A DNA stretch of 64,000 bases from positions 186,001-250,000 of the forward strand of contig NW_026114246.1 in NCBI RefSeq assembly GCF_018139145.2. The letters are read 5' to 3'. The position numbers were made by a program, and so were the translations under genes. Position 1 is the first letter of the stretch. Every line of letters begins with the position of its first letter. The DNA is from Gymnogyps californianus. Its lineage: Eukaryota; Chordata; Aves; Accipitriformes; Cathartidae. This document shows, in pieces, positions 1-12,112 of the stretch. The notes under the pieces are model-generated. The model was not told where the DNA came from. It saw only the letters and a list, made by a program, of their open reading frames with translations, and ran no database searches.

Positions 1-434
1 AGCAAAGGCCGTGCGCGGAAGCAAAGGAAAACAAAAGATTTATTCTCTACTTCCCATCAGCAGGCAATGTCCAGCCACTTCCCAGGAAGTAGGGCTTCAG
101 TATGCGTAGCAGTTGCTCCAGAAGACAAACATCATAATAAGAATGCCGCCCCTCCTCCTTTCTCTTAGCTTTTATTGCTGAGCAGACATCATATGGTATG
201 GAATATCCCTTTGGTCAGTTTGGGTCAGCTGTCCTGGCTATGTCCCCTCCCAAGATCTTGCCCACCCCCCAGGGGGGGCAATGTTGGAGAGAGAGCCTTG
301 ATGCTGTGGGAGCACTGCTCAGCAGTAGCCAAAACACTGGTGTGTTATCAACACCTTTCTAGCTACCAATACAGAGCACAGCACTGAGGGCTGCTATGGG
401 GAAAATTAACTCCATCTCAGCCAGACCCAATACA
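1..434 (-). mobile_element. Partial LTR, avian ERV family A-like, cut by window start
   Basis: Read on the minus strand, this begins at 434 with TGTATTGG and a diverged version of the family A 5' end (a GATGGAGTTAATTTT-like block near 400-415). It continues through a GACAGCTGACCC-like block, a CCATACCATATGATGTC block and a TATA/AATAAA-like block near 170. A minus-strand AATAAA lies at 38-43. The 3' end of the LTR lies beyond base 1, so its length and the second target-site duplication cannot be seen. The flank after 434 is AAGGT. It most resembles the LTR at 40442, sharing the GATGGGAAGTAG block near its 3' part. Family assignment is by eye. Confidence 0.75.
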
Positions 435-3400
435 AAGGTGTATTTGTTTCTTCAGGCACCAAAATACCTTTGAAAATCTGACTTTAAGGAATCAATTAAA
501 GAAAAAAAAACCAAACTTTGATAATTTCCCACCAAGTTAGGCACTCAAGTATAATACACAGGTATTACAGGAAGCTTCAAAATCCCAGGGCAGGTGCCTA
601 ATCACATGCTAGTGGGGCTATGCACAAGTATAAAACTTCTGATATCCCTGAGCTGCCTGAACCCTACTTCAGCCCAGCATTAAAAATGTTCTCCCTTCTT
701 CTTTTTATGCAGGGCCCAGCTGACAGGTATGTTCAGAGCACACAGATGGGACTAGTCCTTACACAAAAGGCAGCCAGAAGCAAGACTTTCTGCCTGGCTG
801 GTATGTTTGCACACCTTAATGTAGTTAATTTACCAGTGGGCTGTGATATGAATATGGAAGACTGATTTTTAAATCCTTTCTTCTTGATCTGGGAGACAGG
901 GCTTAAATATGACTCCCAGGGAAGTATCTAATACTCTGCTATAGTCAGTCTTCATCTCGCTTCCTGCTCTGTTTAAAGCTAAGTACACTATTGTCCTACT
1001 CTAACAAACACTTTAAGTTTCCTTCTTTATGCTCGCTTTATGTCCTGTGTGGGAATACAACCTATACAGGTTGTGTTCCAGGGGACAGGCATAGCAAAGA
1101 CACAGGGGCTAGACATAGCCCAGGCGGGAGACACCAAGTGTGTACGTGCCTGTTCCCCCGTGCCACATCCAGGAGCACACATCAGACAGCCCATACAGAT
1201 CAAGGGAAAGCTGAACTACCATAAATGGGGTTTACAGAAGATACTCTGCTGAGGTCGAGTCTGCCAGTAGGAGATAGTAAATACTTTTCCCTGTGACTAG
1301 GGCACCTCTATTCACGTTGCAACCCTCTTTCTCAAAACTCTTTCTCAGACAGGTGCTTTCATCCATTCTCTGAAGGTGCTGGTGATGGCAACCATATTTG
1401 CACAATACCTTAGCAGCTAGATCTAAACCGCAGATCACTTAGAAAGAAATGGTTATCTTTACAAAGCTGTTGTTGCTAAGCAGACTTGGAAGGAGTCTAA
1501 GACCAAGTCAGCCAAAGAGGCAGAGTACAAGAGAAAGCATGTTTCTGCAGCCCAGTGCCTGGGAGGAAGTCACAGATTTTGACCTCTGTTCCTAGGATTG
1601 TTTCTGTACTTGCCATTAAACAATCATTAGGTTTGGTGCCGATGGGGAAAGAGTTAAGTGCTGAGTGAAAGCAGACACAGCTGACAAGGACAGAAATAGG
1701 AAGAACAAAACCATGTAGGATGTGTGTATGTGTGTGCATGTATGTGTAAGGGGAGGTTATTACATGTGCTGGGACTGGTGTGGTGCTATTGGAAACCCGA
1801 GGCAGAATGGAGGGGCTTTGTATCTTTGAACAGGGACTGGGTAGGGAGAGTTGGCTGTATAATGCAAATTAAATTAAAACATAGATTTGTTTGGGGTTTT
1901 TTCCTACTAATGACTTGGTGAGTTGTTAGGTGGCCAGCTAGTGAGGAAGTGGGGGAGAGGGAGAAAGGGAGGGGTAATGCATGCATATACAGACCTAGAG
2001 ATATGTCCTGTTGAGTGGAGCTTAATATTGCATATGCCTCATACTCAAAATGTGAACTGCAGACCAGATTAGATCAGGGAATATTAGCCATGTCCAGTGC
2101 AAAATATGTTTTGTTTTGTTTGGTTTCTTTTAAAACAGAGAGAGGGAGCATAAGTTCAGGGAGGTAAGTAAAAGTTCAGTGAGATTTCTCCACATTCATG
2201 AAACCTGAGTTCATAGTCGAGTTATTGAGTCACATACAGATGAGGATCTTGCCTGGTCAGTTTAAAAAAAAAAGGGGGGGGGGGCAAAAAAAAAAAAAAG
2301 CCCAAAAGTAAGTTCCTTGATGTTCAGTAGGTGTGGTTGGGTGAAGAAAAGCCAGACCAATACCAACAGCTGCATGGAATCTTTCCACGACTGAAAGGTG
2401 AATAATTAGCTCTCTTATAACTGCAGCCCCTCAGGGGGAGGTGAGTCACTAGCCCAATTTAGAGTTATGTTATCTTGTAAAATGAACAATAAGAGGGAAA
2501 TCTATACGTGTCCTGACAGTTCTAGTGAGACATCGATGATCTGTGCCCCAAAAACCTCAGGAGGGGAGTTGATCAAAATGCACCTCTAAGAAAAGAACTT
2601 ATTTTGTACATACAACTCATCAGTGGTTCAAGAAGATAATTTTTTTTCTAGGCATATGAAATCTCTTGAGAATGATGCTGAGGCTTAGACAAGAAGGAAA
2701 AGAATGTGTCGGTTTTAACTGGCAACATTGTGCCAGTACCTAAAATCATCTGCAATCAGGGTGGGAATTAACTTATTTTTCCGCATCCAGTCATGCTCAT
2801 ATTGTTGCCTGTGCACTCTTGGGATGGAGGGGGGGTGTGTGTGTCAATAAAAGGCAAATATGAAAAATAAATCTGCTGTTATGTGACTTAAAAATTTACT
2901 AATAGATTTTTTTTTCCAAAGGGTTTGAATGTCCACTGGGAAATCTCCAGCAGTCTGCAAATCAGGAAAGCTTAAAGGCTGTTCTAAACTTGACAAATCC
3001 TTGCATATATTAACTGTGCCCACGTGAGAAAGGCAGTATAAATTGCTCTTCCTCATATGGAGGGAAAGAAGACTGGAGCCCTTGGCTCCTGCTCCTGCAC
3101 AAGGCACAAGGCAGTGCCCTTCCTGCTTGTCCTGGGGCTGCAGCCAGTTCGTTAAGTTTTTTAGGGCTCTGCAGACGATTCAAGTTCAGAAAGTGGCTGG
3201 TAGACAATACCCATGGATCATTCTTTACTAAACCTTGCAAAAGACAAGTGGCTTTGTGCCTACTCCTTCCTCCAACTAAAATGTTACCAGCTTGATAGAT
3301 CTGATACGACTGTTCCCCTTTGTGGGTTCAGGACTAATAGCTCCACAGCATGACAGCCACAGAGGGAAATCAGCCTCATTTGTCATTTCAATATATCATG

Positions 3401-6049
3401 CAGTCATGTTCTTGGGTTTTTTCTTTCCTCCAGCCAGTTTAGAAGTAGCATTGAGTGACTCAATAGGGTGTTGTGTTTGTGTCTTCTCAGCAAGAAATGA
3501 AGCCAGCTCCCCATGCAAGGGGAATGAAGGGTTTATTAGAGTTTCAGGAGGGGGTTAAAGAAGAATAAAACTTGCAAAGACTGGTTTAAACTGAAGCTTT
3601 TGCTGGTTTTTTTTTTTCTTTGAGGAGGAGTGAAGGAAGGAAGGAAGAAAGGAAAGAAACTTGCTGGAAGATCACAGTGAGCCCAGCAAAGCCAAGTGAA
3701 GTCCCACCATTGTATAAAATGAACCTCTCGGCCTTGGATATAGATTTGCTCTATTTGATCATAAACATGTAGTGAAAAGCAACACACGTCTGAAGGATCT
3801 ACACAGCAATGAAATAATCATTTCAGCTTGTTCACTCCAAAAATACCTATAAATGGGACAGCCAAGCAAGGTCTTTGTTTAGAATTGTCCCACTTACTTG
3901 TCCAAGCTGGAGCTTGACCCCCGAGGAAGTCCAGCCATGCTGCTTGTAACATGCTCTTACTTTAACTGATATTTCAGCGACTTGTTTTCTCCCTGCAGTT
4001 CAGACAGTATTTTTTTTAGCCTTGACAGAATGGCTAGACTAGGTAATCCATGGAAACAGCTGCTGCATGCAATGTGATCTTTTCCCCAAACCTTTTTAAC
4101 AAAGACTTCTGAATTGTTCCTTAGTTTTGGATATGTTGGAAATATCCAGAAGCTAAAATCTCTCAATATGAATGTAATAATTGACATATCTACTGTCTGA
4201 CCATACTGCTTTTAGCTTGAGAAGTGTCCCAAGAAGATTAACAAGAGCTGCATGTTCACAAAACCACTCCCTAATCGGAAAGCATTCATCAGGAAAATAC
4301 CTCTGCTTCAAACCACTTTCACAGAGGATTTGCTTCTTGAATATCAGTGTTCTTGTCTGTAGTGAGAAGAAAGATGCTACTGATTTTTGTAGTGTGACCT
4401 TTGCAAACTTTCAAACTTCATCAAAGATAACATAATTGGGATTTTCATTGTGATGAATTTTATAACTTGAAATTATTTTGTTCTTTGTCAATCATAGGCA
4501 TTTCTGTCTAACAGAACCCCTATATGAGCCCAAGTAATATTAAAGTAAGTGTTGCAAATATTGAAGATATAAAATAACATTAATGGATCCAGGGAGATTT
4601 AAAAAATGAACAGGAGAAAAGAAATAAAGGGTCAGCCTTTAAAAAGGCCTATGAATATAAGGGAAAATGCATTCAGAGGAAGGGAGGAATTTGGAAAACA
4701 GTAATTTTAAAGAAGTCAAGAGGTAAGAGTGGACAGAAAGTTAGACATGCATTGGGAACAGGATATAGCATCCAAAAGGGTAATACAGCTGTGAATTGCA
4801 TAGGCAAGGGTAACATCCTCAGTGGGGAGGATGGCAAAAGTCCTTTTCTGAACATTGTGGATATTATTCCATCCACAACACTCCACTACATTTTAGGAAC
4901 TTATGTCCTGAAAAAAAATTGGTGTATTGGAGAGCAGTGAAAGAACAATAAAAAAGACTAGGGGTGCAGAGAATTGATTTTAATAGGTAAGATTAAGTAC
5001 TAAGTCTGTCAAATTTGGTTAAGTGAAGAAAAAAAAAAAGGCCAGATGGATAAATATTTAGAAGGTGTCTAATAGGAAAGGAATTATTTTAGGACAACCA
5101 AAATGCTAAGAAAAGGAAAGGAGGATGAATGTGAGAATGAGGTGTATCAGACTGTGAAATGGTCCCCTGTGGGATGAGAGAAAAAACATTCTCCTAGTGA
5201 GAAGAACTTTAAATGAGATGATTGGATATTATCTTAGTGACCAAAGGGGCAGTCAGGAATATCAACTATTTTTGAGATTTTTGTAGGCAAAGATCCAAAT
5301 AAAATAATTTTATGAAGGTCTTATTTTTTTGCTAAGCCACACACCCTTTCTTTTTCTCAATAAGATCTGTCGGCTAGTGGAGTCTCTTTCAGTGCTCTGC
5401 TATTGTTGGTCACACTGTGAGTTAATTAGGAAGGAGGTATATGGCTGAACACTTTACCCCCTAAATCTGTGCCTGCCCAGCATCCCTAAATAAAAGTAAT
5501 GAGGACTGCTGTTGCATGGCAATAGCATTACTTTGCACTATGTATATCCACATTCTGTGCTCTCCCAAGCAGTCTGCCTACTGCAAGTACAACCCCCCCA
5601 AGGAAACTAGACAGTCAGAACCACCTAGGTAATGCCAGTAAACTAAACTTTTAGGCATTTTGTTGCTTTGATCCAGAGAAATGCATGTGCTGTGCTGTTT
5701 GCACCCTCAGAACAAATGGCAGCCTTGGGAACTAGCATGGATATTTAGAGATGGTATTTAAATAACGTTACTTGGGAAATTCCCACTGCTTAAGAAAAGA
5801 CCAACTAAAACAAGAGTTTTCTTTCCCAGAAGGCTTAGACAGGTATAATGAGGATTAGCAGGCATAACTGATATCATTTCTGTATCCTAGAGGATCATAT
5901 GAGTCATCTTTCTAGTCACGTCCTCCCTGTTCTTAGTACTGATGAAAGTGAAAACGTTGCTGTGAAGTGTAAAGAGGCAATATAAACATACTGTGTGATA
6001 CAAGCAACTGATTGCAAACAAATAACTTCATTAAGCCATGTCCATAATA
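435..6049. other. Host non-coding DNA, no gene seen
   Basis: AT-rich sequence with frequent stops in all frames and no exon that I can support. Low-complexity tracts are a TG-rich stretch near 1717-1746, an A/G/A run at 2263-2299, and GGAA-like purine repeats near 3625-3660. The short open frames here look random. Confidence 0.6.
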
Positions 6050-6180
6050 ATTCCTCACTTTTATATAGCACTTTTCATCTGCAGATCTCAAAGTGCTGTA
6101 CAGATGGAAAAACTCAGGAGGTAAAGTGATTTTTTTGAGGTCATTCAGGTAGACAATGGCAGCTCTGGGAATAAACCACG
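6050..6180 (+). repeat. Decayed MIR-like / CORE-type SINE or LINE tail fragment
   Basis: The stretch has TATATAGCACTTTTCAT, then CTCAAAGTGCTGTACA, then a GTAAAGTGA...GAGGTCA...GGCAGCTCTGGGA block. This is the order seen in old MIR/L2-type amniote repeats (known family pattern). It is strongly diverged. A repeat-library alignment would settle the family. Confidence 0.45.
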
Positions 6181-6329
6181 CTGCAGTGCCTCGCTTTGCA
6201 TTATAAATGCCCCTCCTGTGCAGTCCTGGAAAGGATCACGGCAGTGAGCCTTTGGAGAGGGTGAGCGTGTAGCTGGAGCTGAAATAAGCCTGAGTCTGAT
6301 CATAAGACCACTGTGAATTAGAAAGGCCA

Positions 6330-6376
6330 AATTCCACCCTAATGTGCAATCTCTCTTAAAATCAACTGGAGTTTTA
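6330..6376. repeat. Possible ancient interspersed repeat scrap
   Basis: The segment GGCCAAATTCCACCCTAATG followed by a TCAACTGGAGTT block resembles old amniote repeats that read 'AAATTCTGCCC...TCAATGGAGTT'. It is short and diverged, so this is a weak call. Confidence 0.25.
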
Positions 6377-6949
6377 TATTTAAGTATTTCCAAGGTTTTC
6401 CTTCCCATGGTGTCTGAGTACCAGCAAAATTACATCATACTAAAACAATCTCTGAGGATGATTTCTTACTACTTCTTCCTATTAGCCCCAAGAGCCACTA
6501 CAGATTGTTTTATTTTTATCACTTTTTTTTTTAATTGCACATAAACACTGGGCCTAATTCACTAATCATGGTGGAAAATGGAGGAAAGGATTATTTGCTA
6601 CCTAAAACTACAGTAGTGCAGTGATGCCTCAGGCCTAGTAAGTACAAAAATCAGCAAGAAAATATTTCAGTCTTGACTATGTATATAATAAAAAAAGTTC
6701 AGAAAAAAAATTCTGTGGGCATCCAACATCCCCAGTTCATAATAAGAGAAGCTAGGCAGATAATATCCACAAATGCTTCATGTGATTAAAAAATAAAGGA
6801 CAGAATATGAGAGGAATCAAAACACAATATATAATAAATTCCAAAATTAGAAATCCCATTATGCCTGAAATTTGGGAGGTAGAATATATCTTACAGATTC
6901 CTGGAAGGCAAAAAAAGGTGCTGGTCCTGAAGCCACAAGTCTATAGTTC

Positions 6950-7025
6950 CTTGCTGGCTCAGCTGCAGGCTCCCTCTGTAATCTTGGGCATATTGCTTTA
7001 CTTCTGTTTCCTCTCCCACATTGTG
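6950..7025 (+). repeat. Possible MIR core fragment
   Basis: The TGTAATCTTGGGCATATTGC block followed by CTTCTGTTTCC matches the spacing of the MIR core (the 'gacCTTGGGCAAgtcaC...CAGTTTCC' pattern known for that family). The copy is old. Confidence 0.4.
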
Positions 7026-10000
7026 GGTGTGCCTACATTGCAGTCAAAAAGTGGGATATTAAAGCTTGTCAGCCCAACTAGCTTTAACCGAGTTAGCTTA
7101 TGTACTGTTAGCAATGCAACCGTAGTGTGGAGTTGGGTATGGACTAAATTCTTAAGGGTGGATAATGAAATTTGGGAAGAATAGAATCTGAACACTATCA
7201 GAGGAATGCCATTAATCTAGATTTCACATTATTCTTTATTTTCTGAAAGGATACTTTAAAAAACATATTTTCTGATTAACAGTAGGAGTTGAACCAGAAA
7301 AAAAAAAAGATGATGGTTGAAGTTTTCAGAGTCATTCAAGGGATTTAGCCACATGCTTCACATTAATGTGAGAGCACTGCTCTGGGATACAGATCTTAAG
7401 AATGGGAGATCTGTTCCTGAACTCCATCCAAATCTTTGCTTATTGCTTATTGTTATGTCAAAGTCTGGCCAGCTGGTAAATATAATTGTATTAGGCTGTA
7501 ATTATATATATATATTTTAAGAAAACGCTCATATATTGTGGATGAAAAATATGATCTACTTTTTTTTTTTTTAATGAAAGCATAGCAACAATATAACTTA
7601 GAGCTGTAGATCAGTGTCAAAAGCAATAACACAATCTGGTATGGCACTTCCCCCCCCCCAGCTAAATCACTCTTATGTACTCTTAAAAACAGCATGATAG
7701 TTAAAATACAAATAATGGATATTAGATGGAAATGATAGTTGCAAAGTAAAAACACATGTAAGAGAGTTGCTTTAGAAAGTATAGCGAGAGACAGGGTAAG
7801 AGGAAAAACTTTTATTAATGTCAGAAAGATACAGTGAAATGTTTAGTGCACACATGTTTGGGATAAGAGTTGGGATGAGGAGCCAGATGCTCAGCTGGTG
7901 AATGCTGATGCAGCTCTGTTTAAATCAGTGGGACTACGCTGATTTACATCATCTACAGATTTTGCAGCTGTCTTCGATATGCATACAAACTTTGAAAGTT
8001 ATCCGGACCTACCTGCCCTCTACTCTCTGGAAACAAGGCTTGAAGTCTGGTGAGATAAGGATTCTCAAGGAGATCTCTTGTGTTTCTGTGGGCTAGAAAC
8101 ATGGTGAAGACAAGTATTATTGTGGTTGGGACAGTATTTCTACATTTTCCTAGCCCCGCAGGAAATCAAAATGCACACTAAAAGCGAATAATTAACCTAA
8201 CTTTGTAAGCCTTCAAGAAGCATTCATTCTTATATGATTCAAGCCGTATTTTATATGAATCAGCGTTCCGCTCCCTACTTAAATGTAGACATGTTATTTC
8301 TGTGGTCTGGAGGCTGAGATCAGATTTCAGCCATAATGATTTTAGCTGCCACACAGCTCATCAAAATTGCAATTATAAATACCAGTGTTTTTCTTTTTCT
8401 GGAATGTAGACTGCATCATACAAGATCCTGCCAAAAGATGCAAAATTAGCACTGCAATGGATATACTTGTGCAGCCTCCAGGGAAGGACAATTAGGGAAT
8501 GAGGAATAAGAGGAGAGAGGGAGTTGTCACTGCCCAAATGACCAAAGGTCTAAATCATCTTTATATCCATCTCCTGCACTGAGAGCTTTTGATTCTGCAA
8601 AGCCTTTGCACAGAGAAACCATGCATCAACCTTAAAGAAGTGCTACCAGTTTGCACATAGCAAGTTTTGAGTTGATTAACAGTTGCCCAGTAATGTTCAT
8701 TGGTGTAATGAGCACAGTGAAAAAAAAGCCAGATTTTGCTTCTCTTTTTCTTTCTTCCTTAAACAGCGTGTTACTAGTGTGTCCCTACAGAGCTTCTGCA
8801 CTGAATGGATCAGGCTAGAGTTAGGACAGCTATCCAAATTCACTTGAGGCTGTCTATCAACAAGAAGCAGTTGTAATGTTTCTCTCCTGTTTACATTCTA
8901 CCTGTGCTGGCTTGTATTAGAATTAAATCTCCATTGAATCTATGACAGGTGTAGCAAACATACTGTAAATAATACCAGACTCCTTAGCACTCTCACTACA
9001 GATGGAGGAGAGATAGGGGAAGCATGAGCGGATCAGACAGACATACCTGGAAGTGCAGTGCTATTGATCCTGCCTCCAGCTTAGGGCTGGTCCAGGGACA
9101 GCTCAGTTCCTCATTCCATTCCGTGTGGAAATCAAATATACATTTCCCATCTGTTCTTTTTGAAGCAGTAGCTTTACTTTGACAGTGCTTTGAACTGTCT
9201 CCCAATCTGTGTGAAAAATTCCACAGTGTGCTCTGTTTAATCATGCTCAGAGATTTTTGGGAAATAGCTCTGATTGATTGATTAGTTCCAATATCATTAG
9301 GAATGGTAGGGCTATGCTTTTACATGTAGGTGATATAACTTTTCCAGATGCATAGACTTTTATAAAATTACCATCTACAACATCGGTAGGGAAGGCAAGA
9401 GAACAGGGAAGAATGTTTATACAGATTTTAACCTCTAGAAAAATAAAGATGTCTGTGAGTCCTCAACTCAGCTGCTCAGTTTCCAGCCCAGATGGGAAAC
9501 AGACTTACAGGGGACAGTTTCGGAAAGCTTTAGTACTAGCTGAAAGGCTATGAGGACTTTGATTTACTCACACTGTAGCTAATGGAAATTAGAGGCATGG
9601 GACACAGTTTGTTGCATTTTAGGAAGAACAAATCTGAACTACAATTTGTCTGAAGACTTCAGATTCTTACTAAAAGTATTTGTGTAATATCTGGCTAGCC
9701 AAGTAGTTTCAGATGTTAATTGAATTCAGCAGCTCTATTAATGCAATCAGAAGGTAAAATAGTACAGATGCAAGGGTTCAAATATATTGTATAATCTCAG
9801 TGAACCAGAGGACTCAATTTATTGAATATGGAATAAAGTTATGTTTATCTCTACGATTTTACTCCTTGCTTTTTCATGATGACTGTACCAGCCAGACTGT
9901 GGAAATCCAACCAGCAGTTCCATTATCTGGATTTTGTCTACACTGCAGAGAGTTTTGTTTGTTTTTTGTTTTAAATAACTGGATGTTATTAAACTGGTTG

Positions 10001-12029
10001 TAAAAAAAATGGTAATTTGTCTATTAAAAGTCACTGAATATTTTTTCCCTCCAAATCAAAGTAATTATAGGAAAATGTGAATATTTTGTGTGTCTGCCTG
10101 CTTTCCTTTCATAAGCAGTTGTTTAAAACATATAAGCTCTATGTGGTAATTCTGGAAGACATTTGATATGCTGCTACATAAACTTGTGATTGAGAAAACA
10201 AATCAGTGTGGCCCACATTAAAATTGGTTGACTGATAAGCATTAAACTACAACTGCAATCAGAGAATCACTGCTCCTTCTGAAGTCACACTACAGTCTGT
10301 TCTTTGTTCCTCTCTCATTAGACATCTTCTATCATTAACCTGAAATAAAACATAACATTCCTACCGTTAAAATTTATAGCCCATGCAAATATTGGAGCAG
10401 TGATAAATGACAAAAAGAGAGAAGTCATCGATGCAAATAAATTCTAAATTATTTGGTGCTGCATGAGCTAGCAAACCATATGTATACAGCCAAATACAAA
10501 ATCATGCATGTATGAGAAGAGAACATAGGCCATATTTAAAGGAGATGGGGACTCCAGTTTGGTAAGCAACTACTTAAAAAAGATACTACATGATCTTGGA
10601 AGAAAATCAGCTGTTGGGATAGACAGCAGCATCCAAGTTATCTGCCTGGGCAGGCTGCATAACTTTTGTGAATGACAGAAAAGAACCGCTACTACAGCAG
10701 CCTTACCTGCCAAACGGCTGGGGTGAGTGCGCACATGCACAACAAGTAGGCTAAGACAAGCAGATACGATGCTTGGAGATTCAGAGGAGTGCTGGACAGC
10801 TGTGCACGCAGCAGAGCTGGGAGGCACTTGCACCCAGCAGCATTAAGCCGCTGCTCCCCGTGTGGCTCCCTGGCTAAGCTCTGGTTGTGTTCCCTGTATC
10901 AAATGGCTGTGTGGCTTCAGGGCCACCTGGAGAGGTGGCACTGGGGAACACACTGCCCTCCTGCCAGTGCAACTTACCCAGCCTGCAATTAGCTCTGAAG
11001 TTGCTCCAGAGAAAGATTTCCACTGGGAGGGCCACAAACTGAAATTATCCCCCAAGGTTGCAAACACCCCACAAACCATCGGCTGAGCTCTCCTTCAATA
11101 CCAAAAGTAGTAATTTAACCCTTGCATGTCTTACTAAAGGAATCTCCAGCAGGAGTACAGAAGTTATATTATTTCTTCTGAAATGAGTGTACCTGGTTTT
11201 TTTGAATATTAAGTATGACTCATCTCACCTAACTTAGGTCATCCACATAGAATTATTCACCTTGGGTTTCTTTACAGTAATGAGTAAGAAATAGGCACTT
11301 TTATGGTATGATTCATTTAGGGCAGACTTCTGAAATCTATCAGATGAATTCCATCCTGAAAGTGACTGTCTCTCTTCAGTGACATATAGGGACTCTTGAG
11401 TGAGTAGTCCACATTTGTTCAGTTTGCTCCCACCCACTGTATCTTTTCCAGTGTACACAATTCTGAAAAAAGGTGGATATTTCACAGAAGATTGCAGAAA
11501 GAACCATGAAAATGAATAGGTAATTGGGAAATTTACTTTATATTGAGGGAGTGTAGGAGCCCACACTGTTCTGCTTAACCAAAAGAAAATTAAGAGTCAA
11601 TTTGATCATATTCTGTAAATCCATAACATACCACCAATCATTAGCTCTTCAGTTTAATAGGCACCAGTGTAAAAGGCTGTATTAGAAGACAGAAGAAATT
11701 CAGAACAGAAGTAACACACTCTTAACAGTAAAGCTAATTAAAATGGCAACAGTTTAGCAAAATTAATCAAATATTAACATCACATCTTTCTGCATCATAT
11801 AAAACAAGGAAGATATAACAGGAAAAGACACAAATAAGAACTAAATGCTGGGCAGGGAAAAATGATGTTATTATATATCACCACCTGGGAAATTCTAAGT
11901 CAAATCCCAATGAGCTCAGCTCACAGTTTTTGGCAGTTTACCTACTAGACTTCTTTTCTAATACTGAAAGAGCAATTTTACTGTTCTGGAAAGAAAAGCC
12001 TTGTCCAGAAGTGTGAGCCCAAGTCAATG
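7026..12029. other. Host non-coding DNA, no gene seen
   Basis: No convincing exon, RNA gene or intact repeat. It holds a C10 run at 7650-7659, a short TA tract near 7505-7516, and a possible scrap of ancient repeat at 7915-7960 (AAATCAGTGGGACTACGCTG-like). Confidence 0.6.
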
Positions 12030-12112
12030 AGCCAGAAACACTTTGTGTCTAATCCAGTTTTGTCTCTAACTCCTTCTGTTGCCTTGGACAAGTCACTTAA
12101 ACCCTAAGCTAA
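12030..12112 (+). repeat. Possible MIR core fragment
   Basis: The GCCTTGGACAAGTCACTTAA block, preceded by a TTTGTCTCTAACTCC segment, follows the MIR core order (tgccact...gaCCTTGGgCAAGTCACTTAac). It is the best MIR-like match in the window but still short and diverged. Confidence 0.5.

Noticed and set aside
6807..7184. 125-codon plus frame
   Set aside because: Overlaps a probable MIR fragment, no domain, no promoter or splice signals.
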